A stretch of 64,000 nucleotides of DNA from the NCBI GenBank assembly GCA_029379385.1, contig CM055610.1, positions 21,167,422-21,231,421 on the forward strand, read 5' to 3'. A program made the translations under genes and the position numbers. The notes under the pieces are model-generated. The model did no database searches. It had not been told where the DNA came from and saw only the letters and a list, made by a program, of their open reading frames with translations. This stretch comes from Quillaja saponaria (taxonomy: Eukaryota > Streptophyta > Magnoliopsida > Fabales > Quillajaceae). Positions 51,054 through 63,701 of this stretch are shown piece by piece; position 1 is the first letter of the stretch; each line of letters opens with the position of its first letter.

Positions 51054-53883
51054 TTATTTGGAATTATCAGTAATTGCAGTGATTGGAAGTATATGTTGCT
51101 GTGGTTGGGTTTCCTCCTTTGTTGTTAGTGATGATGTGAGGTCTGCATAATCCTTGCTTTTGCCCCACACAACAGAGTATAGACCCACTGCTATACCTAT
51201 TCCTCCAATGATGCTCAAATATTATCAAATCTCAGATTCAGCATGCAGAAAATAATAATTAATTAAAATTATTCCAAAAGAAAAAACAGAGAGAGAGAGA
51301 ATATATAACTGATATATAGCATCATGCATGCACAACAATGTTAATTGAAAACCATGAATAAGAATGAGATTCCAACTTGAAGTTAACGCATTGTGTAGGA
51401 CATTAGGGCACATGTCACATCAGAATGTAATTTGACTTGGTGGATTCCCTGTGCTTATTGGGGTGGGAATTGGAGATATGTACTGCCAAAACTGTAAAGT
51501 TTATCAGTTTTTTCATCGGAGTTTTAATTCCTTTTGTTAGATTCTATTTCATCTTTTATTTCTTCCTTCAATCCTTAGTAATAAATGATTATTTCTTGTA
51601 CTTAGTCAATTGATTCAACTGAATAAAGTCACCTCTTCACGTCGTTTTATGAATTTAAAATCAAATCTTATTTTCATCAGAGATAAAAGATTTACAAGAA
51701 AGAAACAAGTTGTCTTTTTACTGTATAATCCATACTCCGCAATGCTAATGAAGAATAACCCAGAAAGGTATGTATTCCTCTCTCTCTTCCTTTACTTTCT
51801 TTTCTTTTTTGGTAAAGAGGTTTATTTGTGATGCTAAGTTTGTACTTGAAGACAAAATGGGTTTTGTTAAGTCCAGAAAAGGAGAAGAATGAGTAGGGTA
51901 GAGACCCATATATACCTTCCAAGGTAGACTTGTTCTGCTAGAATGAGGGAGCCCAAAGCAGCTACAATGATCATGCAAAGAGGGTTAAAGGCCGTCACAA
52001 ACACTGGCCCTCTGCTTTGCAAAACTTACCCTTGCACGTAATATGCAATTCCTGAGCTCACTATTCCCTGAAAATCTCACAAAAAAAAAAAATAAATAAA
52101 TAAATTTAATTCTTTCAAAAATAGTTTTCTTTTTTTTAAGATTAATAATTAATAATTGTGAGAAATAAATTTTATTTATTTTTGTACTGACCGTGTAGAG
52201 AGGAGCAAAGAGCCTGTAGTCCCAACCAATAGCCCATGCACGAGGGTGACGCTCAGCCACTACTGCAACAGCTGCGCTTTGTAGACCACCAACCAAGCAT
52301 ATCAACGACGATAGTGTCAGCTTCGCCGGATAGGCTTTCACTGTTATGGACTGAGATCACATATACATATATAAGTCAATTTCTTAGGACCTTTTCTTTT
52401 CTCCAGCTTTTAGGCATAGATTATGAAGACCAAAGTAGTCCTCTTCATATGTCATTTTATTGAATTTTAAGAATGATTGATTGAAATAATTTACTCTATT
52501 TCTTAGTAGCATATGACTTAGTGAAGTACCTGCAATATGTAGAAAGCAGACCAAGCAACAACACCTACAAGTATAAAGAGTGTCCCCGTGAGCCAATGTT
52601 TGTCAGAGGAGTCACTGCTACCTCCATTGTGGGTTGCATTTGGTGATTTGAAAAGGTCGATGACAGGGCCTTTGTAAAGTGTCATTAGCAAAGCTCCTGC
52701 AAATGTTACCAAGGTTCCTATGACTTTGGCTTGACTACGAATCTCCTTCATCTTTAGACGCTCTATCCTGGAAAAAACGAAAAACAATTGTGTGCATTGA
52801 ACAATGTTATTTGTACAAACTTTGTAAACAGTTTTTATTTTTTTTGAGATAGGGGTACTTAGAGGGGATAAACTTGTTTCCAATTAGTGTCTTTGATGTT
52901 ACTCGAACTCAAAACCGAAACTCTCAAATTAAGTTAAATGACTATTTGTGATAAGATTTACGATTATTAAAATATCATGCTAAGCAGATATTAATTTATT
53001 TTTTTTTTTTTTTTGTTTACTTAGTTTTTTGGAGATTGGCTTTGAAAAATAAAATTTATGGTTAAAATATTATTCTAGATATTTGGTGAATCTCACCGAA
53101 AAATCACTGCAAGCAGAAATGTGACAGAGGGTACTGCATTCATAATCGCAGATGTAAATGTAGCCGAAGTATAAGTCATCCCCAAGAAAGTGAAGCCCTG
53201 ATCAAGAACTGGCCTGAAGGTATAATCATCCAGGGAAATATATATGTTACTTAATTTATGTAAAGAGATAGGCTTAAGTTTATTAATTAGTGTCATTAAA
53301 ATATATAATATATTAAACAGCTTGTTTTGAATGGCAGGGTTCATGGGCATTTAGTTAAAGGTTATAGATCATTACTCCAGAAATCCCAGCGCCATTATCT
53401 GTAAGAAGACAGAGACTGTCATCTTTGACCTAACTTTCCTGTAAAAAACACAAAAATAGAAAAAGAAATAGGGCAAAAGTTAGCTAGTCTCATACCTATA
53501 CAAAAACATTTTGAACACTGTTTTTGCAAAAGAAACAGACTTTTTTTTGTTTTGTTTTGTTATTCCTTTTCCATAGCACTAACTGATGAAACCATAAAGT
53601 GCAATTTAGAGAGTCAAATGCACTATCATAACCAATGATGTAAGACAAGGATACATAGGAGACACCTTTCAAGAATCTAAGCAAAAGGAGCTAAGGCAAC
53701 TGCAGCAATGACATTGCGGTAGACAATGAACACAAAACGATTCATTCCATGGTTGAGAGTGGCCAAGCCAATGATGTACATTCCAGCAAACCCAAATTGC
53801 AAACCAACCATTAAAAGAAAGGGCTTTGCTTGTGTGAATAGCTTGCCTAAGCTTTCATGTACTACTTCTCCCATTATTACCAT
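51054..53883 (-). pseudogene. UMAMIT/WAT1-related transporter, tandem copy 3, two in-frame stops
   Basis: Same seven-exon plan: 53666-53883 (family-like start at the second Met, 53874), 53376-53438, 53097-53213, 52530-52767, 52192-52350, 51916-52067, 51054-51213. Motifs: KPFLLMVGLQFGFAGMYII, FIVYRNVIAAVALAPFA, RKVRSKMT, PVLDQGFTFLGMTYTS, AKVIGTLVTFAGALLMTLYK, WLTGTLFILVGVVAW, GIAYYVQG, GPVFVTAFNPLCMII. Phases and splice sites are intact, and counted from 53874 the model would have been 365 aa. Two codons are stops: TAG at 53677-53679, just before the ILER at the end of exon 1, and TAA at 52026-52028, right after YYVQG in exon 6. The first truncates the protein before the second membrane pair, so it should be non-functional unless the bases are assembly errors. 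Confidence 0.9.
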
Positions 53884-53964
53884 CCAAGTGTATATGGAAT
53901 TGTGGTGGATTGTGGAGTGAGAGAGATTACTGCTATCTGTGATTGAGGCTTGAGAGACTCTGGT

Positions 53965-53972
53965 TTTTTATA
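53965..53972 (-). promoter_or_regulatory. Candidate TATA box of UMAMIT copy 3
   Basis: The minus strand reads CCATATAAAAAACC about 95 bp upstream of the start at 53874. The promoter-like element persists although the coding frame is broken. Confidence 0.45.
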
Positions 53973-55428
53973 TGGCCCTCTATAGAAACATTCCAAAACT
54001 AATAATTATGTTATAAACCCACTTCAAGAAAAAAGATTATCTATAAGCCCCTTTAAAGTTTAAAGTTCCTGCAGCATAGTTTTTAAGACTATAATGCTTG
54101 CTTTGCTCATCACTCATTAACCTGTCTCTTATGTATCCATTAAACCATTACTCATTTCTTTTCTTCCTTTTTTTCTCTTCCATTTTTCCAATCTTCCCCC
54201 TGAATTGCAATATATCACATTATAAAATTGTTGGTTTAAGTAAAACTCCGCAAAAAAATTGATTCATCTAAAAGTTTAAATTTATGAAGGGCTTAAAAAA
54301 AATTCATCCTTTACACATCTAAATTAGTACACTTCCTCACTTTTGGATTTGATACTCTCCTGTGACGGACTGCTCCAACATGTCATCTTTATGAAAAAAC
54401 AAAAGCCAGGTTACTCTGATAATATAATTCTCCAATTAAGGTCATCTATGTCACTCTCACTAGATGAGACATTATATTACAAAATACAAGGCGCACATGT
54501 CCACACGCACATATATCCATGTCTTTATGTATGATAATTAAAAGTACAGGAGATTAAAACTTAAAAGAGTAACCCATTGTATTCTTAGGAGACATTGGAG
54601 ATGGATCAATTCTTTATACTATCAAACTTTTGTGTCACTAAGTGGTTTCTATCTTTATAGAAGATTAGAAGTGTATACATAAGAAATATAAAATGGAAGA
54701 CAAACATTGATGGTCATGACTCAGAATTCATATCTGTTTGACAATTCTAAGCTTCAACATTTCTTTCTTCTCCCTTAGTTTGGGGATTGGATATTGGAAG
54801 ATGAGGGGGGCATTGCATTCTCTTCAGATATACGTACGGACCAATGACGACCAAAACAGAATCAACTGTGAGCATACACCATAATATCAGAGTCAACAAC
54901 TTAATGGATAAGCAATGAAAGGCATACCCACAAATGTAGGATCTGTCACATCTTTCTTTGTGATGACAAGCTAGGTTCAGTTATTACTACATATAATTGA
55001 GTTTGGTTGTAATTTTAGGTAAATAAATGTCTTAATATCTCAATGAAGTCGCATCCCATTCAGCATGCATGATTAAGACAGATCATGAAAGCAAATCCTC
55101 TTCCCAATTTGTTTAGTGCTCTATATTTAATAAATCTATGCCATGACAAATATCATGATTGGCCATTGGGATCAACTTTTACTACATAAAAATTTAATAA
55201 GCTGATCTAGTGCATTTTTCTTTTACCAGCCAGCTCAACTAGTAAAGTATTTGGAATCTCTAAGTAAGGGGTAGGAGATGCGAATAAGAGTTCTTACCGT
55301 TAAAGGAAAACTCCTGACCACCCGAGCTAGTCTCTGCAGTGGTAAGCTGTCTGGTACATTGCTACCTCTGATGAGGACAAAGTTTGATTCATATATGGTG
55401 TCCAGACTTCAGAGAATAAGCTCTACTT

Positions 55429-55515
55429 GTTAGAACATGTAAATGATTAAAGGCTCATCATCTCTACATGTTTGAACCTCTAGATGATGTGCTAATTTAT
55501 CATGGTATTAGAGCA
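55429..55515 (+). mobile_element. Possible LTR end plus Met-tRNA primer site (TRIM-like remnant)
   Basis: A segment starting TGTTAGAACATG and ending TTATCA (55429-55503) has TG...CA ends. It is followed at once by TGGTATTAGAGC (55504-55515), one base different from the plant initiator-Met primer site. No partner LTR was found nearby, so this is a candidate only. Confidence 0.35.
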
Positions 55516-58379
55516 GGAAATCCGTCATGTACACCCTTGTTAAAAACTCATAATCTTATAGATGAGGTGATAATTTATGATTATTTTCTCGTTTCTATGT
55601 GAGAGTTTTATCAATATTCTCATTTATAATGGTTAGCATAGTCATTTTAAGAGGAGCTCTTATAATCTGGTCCCTGGCTAACCCATCAAATAGAGAAGGC
55701 CATATTCTTGTCGGATTTTGAAGATTCTTGGTCAATAAAGTGACAGGTATGACCACCCCTGTAACTTCTTCAGCTATAGGGTGAGAGAAGTTAATGGTAT
55801 ATGAGATGACTAATAGCTTCATGTTTATGTTGTCAACGTGCTGTGCTAAAAAGGTTTGGAATCTTATAAAGTGTGTATACATCACTTTTCTTGGTTCAAG
55901 TAGGCCCTTATGCTTTTTTAACTAGAATGAAAATTTTATTAGGGAGTAAACCAGTAGAATACTAGAATTTTATCCAGAAACCTTAGTAGGTCTCACTTAG
56001 CGTAGGTGGTTGATGAATCCTTTCACCATATATTACGTAAAAGACCTGAGAATGAATCCTTTCTTTATAAGATATAAGGATTGTAAGGTAATTTAGGAAT
56101 TGGGAAAATGGGTAGTCACTTTACCACTCAGCCATTAGAACCGGGGACAGTCAATCTTTATTAACTCACTTAAAAGAAAGTTCAGGAAGAAAATTGAAAA
56201 GACAATCTGAAACAAACATATGAAAACAAGATCTGAATTGTCCTAGTTGTATAAAGTAAGTATTGAATAGTCTCCTAATCAAGTTGAGAATCCTCAGACA
56301 CACCTTCACTGAAAGAGAGTGAGAAGAATCACTAAATAAACTTCATTATTATGGTCAGCGACATGTTCAAAGAGAAATCAAACTGTTGATTACTTTTAGT
56401 TATTTATTGAAGTGGATTTGCTTTGTAACTTTATCCATAATCTTGGACAATTCATTGATACTTTTATAACTTTAAATTTTAATACTTATCTGTTCATAAT
56501 AGACCTATATCTTATATGTCACCAAATTGTCATATCACATCTGTTACTACTCTGAATCTCTGACTGTCTTTTGTGTTAGAGATAGGAAAAGTTATGTGAT
56601 AATTAAGCAATAAAATATCTTGTACTCATTTAATTTTCCAATTACTCTTTTATTCCCCAAACCACAACCCATCTAGCCTTGAACATTAAATGCAGATCAG
56701 ATAACAATAAGACTATGTCATTAGAATGGCAAAGAAGAAAATATCTATTCTCCAGTAGTACGGTTTCCACTTTAACCCAAACTTCATATTTAAGGTTCTG
56801 CCAAATTATAATTGGGTGGGGTGGAGTACACAATTATCTATTCTCTCTGTCATTCCTGCTTTTGTGCATTCTCACTTGTTTCTGCATTAATATAAAGTTA
56901 TATATAAAAACAACAAACAAGCACAAGGACAATTGCACAAAAGACATGAACACACTAAAATAGTGTAAGCAATCATGCAAAATAATTTATGTACAAGATA
57001 GGAGTCTGGGGTCAATAAACATATGAAAAGAAACATACCTGGGAAAAAAGAAAGCATGCATGTACAACAGAGCTTGGGTTGCATGGCTTGATATATTATT
57101 GGAATCCCTTTTCAAGCTCTTCACATAAAATTATTGGAGCAATATACAGCATTCGTATCTTCGAATTCAATAAAAAAACAGATAATCAAGAACAAATGCA
57201 ATGGAAGACGATTGTGGAAATCAACAGAAAAAGATGCTTCCATAAAAGTTGATATAAGGTGGGGAAAAGTAAAGCATAATACACATAAGTTAGGTAAAAC
57301 TAAAATCCAATGAACTTTTAAAAAGTGGAACTAATCATGCAACAGATCACTGACTAATGATTACGAACAGCTACTTGCCTTTTACAAGGAAAATTAAGCA
57401 CCAAAATTTGATAAAACCTAATATCTTATAGTCCATTCTGTCTTTCCATGACAATCTGGAAAAAAGAAAGAACTCAAACTATGATTTCTAGAAAAAGTCC
57501 TGCTTGGCTTACTGATTCACTGATTATGAGTGAACGTCTTGAGCACAAAAAACATAGCCTTTTTTCAAAACAAAAGTAAGCAACTTATCTATATAGTGAA
57601 AAGAAACAATATGCTAGTGAGTTGGTGAAATTCTAAATAATAGTAGTATAACCAGTGTCTTCAGCTAATGTTGCATCTCTTTTCTAAGGAAAAAATTAAA
57701 GTTCCATCAATCACAGTAGACATTTTAGGGTTTGAATGTTTTTGCTGTTGGTTGACAAGTCTAGGAAATGGAAAAGAGGGGAAAGTAAAGAAGTATACAC
57801 ATGCATTTGTTTCCTTTTACTTAGCTCACCTTGAGATGTAAACACATCATAAAAGTTGCTTCCCGTGTTTCCTGCAACGCAGTAAATACAGGTTGGGCTT
57901 TTACTCAATAACATCTCTCACCTTTAAACTTCAGAGTTAGCAAGTAATTATCTCATCAGGGAGAAAACTCTTGTTAATAATTTGATTAATCTTAACTCTT
58001 CACCTGTTTTTTTACAATATAAAAAAAATAGCCGCAGGGAGCTTATTATCATTTCTAAGGAGTAATAACAGAAGCAAAATGGATTTAAAATGAGACAATA
58101 ATATATAGATCAGGTTTTCTTTCCCTAGTCACTGACCTGTTGTTGTCCCTTATTTATGAGAGGAGAAGAAAAAGGGAAAGCAAACAAAGACAGAAGACAA
58201 AAGACAAAATGTAATTCACAATGATGATGCTTACTAATATATTCATGAGCAGTAGAGTCAAATGGAAGAACAAATAAAATGCCGTTTATGTAAAACCAAT
58301 TTATATTGAACACCAGTTGGAAACACATTACACGACTTTTTTTTAGAATTTCATTCTGGTGAAGCATCACAAATCTCAA

Positions 58380-61300
58380 TTACTGGAGTGGCTCTAATAT
58401 CTTCTCTTGTCTCAAAGCAGCCGCTATCTTCTTTTGAACAAGCTCCACTCCAAGACGTGGAGACAATCTTGGCATAGTTTCCTGAAAAGAGGTTAAGGTT
58501 CACATCAGACACCATGAAAAAATGACATACCGAATTTTATATTATACTAAAGGTCAGGCCTATGATGCAACTTAAGCCTGCACTGTGAATCAATAGCTCC
58601 AATAAAGCCCAAGTTCAGCCTTGAGAATGACATTTGGCCTGGGTTAACAATGGGCCTAGCGCGAGGTCACTCTGCATGAGATTGAACTCAATGTCATTTA
58701 CAAGTATGAAGCCAGGTTCTTTCTCACTTTACTAGCAAAAAAATTCCTGGCATACGACCACTACATTGGCATGCTAAAGGCTTTTTTAATAGAATGGGCT
58801 TGTCAATTGAATATTGGTCATGTTAGCACCATACAAAGAAAAGTCTCTTCAGACATTTGGCCAGCTTGCCACACGGAGAAAAAAAAAAGATCTAAACTTC
58901 ATTGCTCTAGGCATGAAGTTTCAACTAAGATTAAATCTTAACTCATGAAATGTCTTGCATTTGCAAGTAGATAACATGAATCAGAGGTAGGTTTGTATAT
59001 GCATGTGCTAGTACTCTTTAACTTTCACCAATTACTGACATACCGTCTCTCATCCTTGCCAAGTTACATCCATTAAGCCAAATCCTATGCCGCATCCTTT
59101 AGACAAACTAATTCCCAAAGCTCAGTCAATCCTTTCCCATCAAATGACTGATCTAACCAAGCATTGAATCCACTTTCTCTTTGTAAAACATTCAACTTCA
59201 GGTCTTGTTTCCCTTAACCCTAGCCCATTCAAATCTCAAAAAAACATATTTCTTTTCCAACATCCCAAACTATAGATATTAACCTTCTCCACCATCAGAT
59301 TCCAAAAACCAATATCTAAAGTAAATCATCACTTTCATTCAATTATTCTCAGTTTCTTGACAGATATACCTGTTAAGCATAGCTGATTTCATTTAAATGA
59401 AATTGCCAAATTGATCAAGTATCACAACTTGCAGTCTAATTATAGATCGTAGTAAAACTAATGATCTTCCTAAGAAGGAAAAGGGAAAAAGCAATAAAGA
59501 AAAATTATTTGAAACTTAATACTCTTGAAACCAACACATCTTTTATTTGTTAAGTTAAACTTCAATGAAACTAAAAGGGGCCATAACCAGAAAATATTTT
59601 ATATACGTAACAATTATGCTCCAATACTTTACAGCAACATAGGGTATACTCATATTGAAGCAGGTCCATGTAAGGACCCTAAGCCATTATCTTTTCAGTG
59701 TGCAACCATCAGCATGCTTCATGAACTACCTTGTCCTTTTGAGTATTAAAGGTTCAGCAAATACAAGTATTCAGTGTACATACAGAAGAGGAAAAAGAAC
59801 GCAAGCACTAAGCATGACAAAATAGCAAAAATGGGATTACAAATGATTAGTAGGATTTCAAGTAAACAACAGTGTCAAATTCAACCAAATTTATGTCCTC
59901 TAAGTTCAAACTTCAAATAGAAAAAAGATTTTTGTTTCAAGTGTCTCACAAGTCATAACATACATAGAGGAAGCTGAAGAGAAAGATTGAACTACTACAT
60001 GTCTACATCTTAAGTTGACCTGTGATACAAAATAGAACAAAGGTTTGAAATAAAGGAGGACAAGTTCTCCTTTGACCCGTAGTTGATAAAGGCACAGGCC
60101 ATACTATCGCACCAAGGTTCCTTGGAGCCTAGGTGCAAAATGAAAATGAAAGGGATGCATTGCACAGATATTGTGAAGAAAAAAATATCTCTTTTATCAA
60201 GGTAATTTGATCTTAGTTTATGATCCTGATAGTATACTGTCGTCTATTGCCACTATGAAATTATGTGAAATGTTGGTAGTCATGCATCGGGGTTTTTGCT
60301 ATCTAGCAAGTTGGCAAATGAGCCTTATACTAGAAGCAGAGGCATGTTTGTAGATCAGAATAAAAGAAAATGATGAAAGCCCCTTATTATAGAATACACT
60401 ACGCCCCACAGAGTAAAAGTTTTCTTTGACAAAGATAACCCCGAACCCCTGACCATCCCCAGCAACTTTTTCCTTTCGACATTGGGTAATCATGTTTTAA
60501 GAACCCATATCTCTATGAAGTGTTACTGTCTAAACAAAGTAGAAAAACTTTCCGACTAAAGCAGAATGTACTGAAATTTGGAATATGAATTCACTTCTTA
60601 ATGACAACCATCAAACTAGAGCCCCTCAAAAAAGAGTTACAGAAATTTGAAAAGAATAACTTCTCATGTTATATTTTTATCTATAAAAGAAGAAAGACAA
60701 CTTGTAAGCTGATAAGCTTATTCAAGCTAACCCCACTTTTATTCCTTAATCAACAGTTATCTCGTTTGAGCTTGGATACGCAACACTAAGAGGACTAGTA
60801 TCATTCTTAAGTACTACCTCTGAATCCATTATACTACATTTTTTCTCTCCTCGCACTTGAGACTATATTCACATGGTTCAACATTCACAGACATCACATT
60901 GAATGCATTATCTGCAATAAAATTTCAAATATTTAAGTTCACTGGAAAACGTTAAAGGACTATTTCATGGTATAGAAAAACTTGCCAATTTCCCCGTCCT
61001 AGTACTATGAAAGGATTAAGGAAGCTACTAAGACAAAAATTCACAATTCAGATGCTTGACTGTAGCATCATCAGAAAATGAAAATTAATTATGAATTCCC
61101 AAAAAAAATGACATGTAATGAGTGAAACTGACCTCTGTACCATCAGAGAGTATTTTCGCTAACACGGGTATCTCATAATGGTAAGCTCTTTCCCACTCGG
61201 GATTGCTGGTGATATCCCTTATCTGGAAAAACCCAACTTCAGCAAATTCAATACCCATAGAACGTATCCAAGTATCGATGGGAAATATATTTACCTGCAA

Positions 61301-61552
61301 ATCCACGTCGTGAAGGGAATCTGGACCTGAGAGTAAGAATGCTGCCTGGAGTTTTTCTTTGAGACCATCGCACAAACAGCAACCGGGCTTTGAGTAGAGG
61401 ACTAGCTTTCTCGAAGGAGTAGAATGAGAAAAAGATGATGATGAATAAGATGAAGTAGTCTGAGGGGATAAGACCCACCTAGCTCTTTGTCTAGTTAACA
61501 ACACCATTGATGATGGCCTTGAAATCACTGCTGCTGCAGTTGCCATGGCCAT
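58380..61552 (-). CDS. Glutaredoxin-like (DUF836) protein, probably plastid-targeted
   Basis: Exons, right to left: 61295-61552, 61133-61222, 58380-58481, all phase 0, giving 149 aa with an intact frame. The first ~47 residues are rich in Ser, Thr, Ala and Arg and lack acidic residues, as in chloroplast or mitochondrial transit peptides. The thioredoxin-fold part begins KLVLYSKPGCCLCDGLKEKL, with a CXXC pair at Cys58 and Cys61. It continues with DVDLQ and IRDITSNPEWERAYHYEIPV (the conserved Pro precedes the usual cis-Pro strand), LSDGTE, then PRLSPRLGVELVQKKIAAAL. The family is glutaredoxin-like DUF836, small dithiol proteins whose substrates are poorly known. Intron 2 is unusually long (2.65 kb). 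The start is chosen because it is the first Met before the transit-like segment. Confidence 0.93.
60109..60136. repeat. Hairpin-like CCTTGG/CCTAGG motif in intron 2 of the glutaredoxin-like gene
   Basis: GCACC...GGTGC outer arms enclose CCAAGG...CCTTGG inner arms and a GCCTAGG word. The composition and words resemble the cluster at 24957-25024, suggesting remnants of one dispersed repeat family. Confidence 0.5.
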
Positions 61553-63554
61553 TCCTTCAAATCCTTTGAATTGTTTAAAATCACCTCAAACTCCCAAAGG
61601 GTATTTGACGATGAGTGAGCTTTTGGAAGGATTGCGTTGCCTGACTTCTTCCTTTCCTTCGGGCTATATTTTGGTTATAGTGGGAGGGAATGGAATGGAA
61701 TGAAAGTTGGGGGAAATATCGGATCCTGTAGGCCGTAGCTGTAAGCCGAGGGGTAACGGTAACGGCAATTTATCAATTTCTTTTCTTTTCTTTTCTTTTT
61801 ATTTTGTTCAAATATAAATTGGAATTTACTTGAGTTATTTCTATATATAAAAAAAAAAGTTCTTGAATTTTATTGTAATAATTCACTAAAGTAGCATTTA
61901 AATATTCAAAATTTTGAAAAATATATATCACATTATATATTTAAATATTCAAAGTTAACTAAATTGTTTATACAATAACATACAGGATCACTTATGAGAA
62001 ACAAAAATAAAAATAAAAAACACAAACAAACAAATAAAAACAAAAACAAAAAACATGTGGTTTTAAATATTTAAATTCACATTAATTTTTTCTCCACCAA
62101 AAAAATATAAATTTGTTTATACTTATCTAAAACAAATATAATATTACTGTAAACTTCCAAAAACTTATCAAATTTATATATTCAATTTCTTTTAATTCAA
62201 AGTGTTTGTATTTATATTATTGATAGTTTAGCTTAAATATTTAGTACATGTCTATCACTTTTAGTGCTGAATTCCAGCCCTCTCTGAAAGTGACTAATAT
62301 ACAAATCACCAATTTATATGTCAATTGAAGTATCGTTATAGCTATGGACGATTTATGGATCCATAAACCTATACTAGCACATAAACAATAATTCACTGCT
62401 ACTTTGAAATAAATCTATTGAATGATGATCAATTTACTGAAAAATATAAGTGTAATATTTATTCACACATCAATTATTAGGGGACAACTATAAATAAATA
62501 AAAAATCAATAAATTTTGATTTTGAAAACTATATTTAAAACTGTTTTGTGAAGAGCAATTCATACACACACAGGTGTTTGCATTTGAATTTTTTTTTTAA
62601 ATCTTTCTTTTTCAAATATACGTTGAGAATAATATATTATTATGTTTTACTTTTCATTATTTGATTTTTTTTTAAAAATAGCATGTGTTAAAATAACTTT
62701 TTCTGTATGATAAATAAAATATTTAACATAGAAATTTCTTTCAACAAATATTTAAAAAAATCCAATAAAAAATTTGTAATTTTGCAAGGGTCAGTCCATA
62801 GTACAGAATATACTTTAGTTTGAGATTTTTTTCTCTCCAATTTTTAAGGAAACAGAAGAGATTCTTTTTCAATAGCAATGTGTCTTTTTCTCTCTTGAAA
62901 AAAGACTACTCCTCTTCTTTACGAACATGAGAGGATCCAAATTAATTTAGACATCTAACTTTCTTGGAGTTCAGGTGCCAACTTGGCATGGAGACAGAGG
63001 GTTTGGTCTACAGGGGAAATCAAGTCCAATAGACCTCAAAACGAACAAAAAAACGTATTACAGATGTACCAAATTATCACAATCACAACATTATGTTTAC
63101 AACTTTGACATGGAATTCCAATAAACTGGTTTAGAACCATTTAATATTTAGGCTTGGATGACAAATAAGTCATTTATATGGTTGTATTAGAAGCTAAAGT
63201 CAGCTATAGTTTCCCCTTGCTCCTCATTAAAGCTATAGTAAGCACCCTTTGTAGAAAACACTTCCAACTATATCTCGATAAGGTATTTCATCCAGCAAAC
63301 AGGAGAAATGGAGGGCCGGAGGGGGAGGCATTATCTATCTGTCACTGCCATAAGTCACCTAGTTTATAGGCATTAGGAAAGACGGTAACAAGAACCTTAA
63401 TCATACAGGTGGTATACCACCTTCGACCCCACCTCAACTGACTGCAGAAAACTCGAAAGAATGAAATAAGAAGGGAAAACTATACAAGAAGTGTGGATAC
63501 AGTTGATACAACAATAAGATTTTGTGTTTGGGAAGCATCACCAGAGAGCAAGAT
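61553..63554. other. Spacer between the glutaredoxin-like gene and the p24 gene
   Basis: The first ~200 bases are the likely promoter and leader of the glutaredoxin-like gene and include a TTTTC repeat near 61779-61800. Then AT-rich sequence with an AAAAC/AAAC-rich simple stretch near 62000-62055. The final few hundred bases are presumably the 3' UTR of the p24 gene. No other gene was recognised. Confidence 0.45.
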
Positions 63555-63699
63555 CTATATAAGCTTCTTCTTAAGAAAGAAGCGCTTCAAATGCCACAGC
63601 TGCAGAAGTGAAACCAAAATGCAGACGCCAAGGGACATGATACTGAACCATGCAACTCTAGCATTGGTTGTTTCACTGACTTCCCTCATCTCTGCTTCC
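63555..63699 (-). CDS. p24-delta (emp24/gp25L) cargo receptor, last exon only
   Basis: Type I membrane protein of the early secretory pathway that cycles between ER and Golgi in COPI/COPII vesicles. Only the C-terminal 47 codons and the stop are inside the window. The acceptor is at 63700-63701 and the phase needs two bases from the previous exon. The exon encodes [20 protein letters not shown] (end of the coiled coil), one transmembrane helix ([17 protein letters not shown]) and the cytosolic tail [12 protein letters not shown]. The tail has the di-aromatic FF (COPII) and a KKXX dilysine COPI-retrieval signal, diagnostic of the plant p24-delta subclass. Upstream exons lie beyond 64000. Confidence 0.95.
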
Positions 63700-63701
63700 C
63701 T

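Larger units (their letters stand above)
53884..58379. other. 4.5-kb spacer between UMAMIT copy 3 and the glutaredoxin-like gene
   Basis: Contains the upstream region of UMAMIT copy 3 and the 3' flank of the glutaredoxin-like gene. A possible small LTR-type remnant lies at 55429-55515, and 55530-56160 is less AT-rich and could be more decayed transposon sequence. No gene was recognised; the open frames present are short and without family features. Confidence 0.45.
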
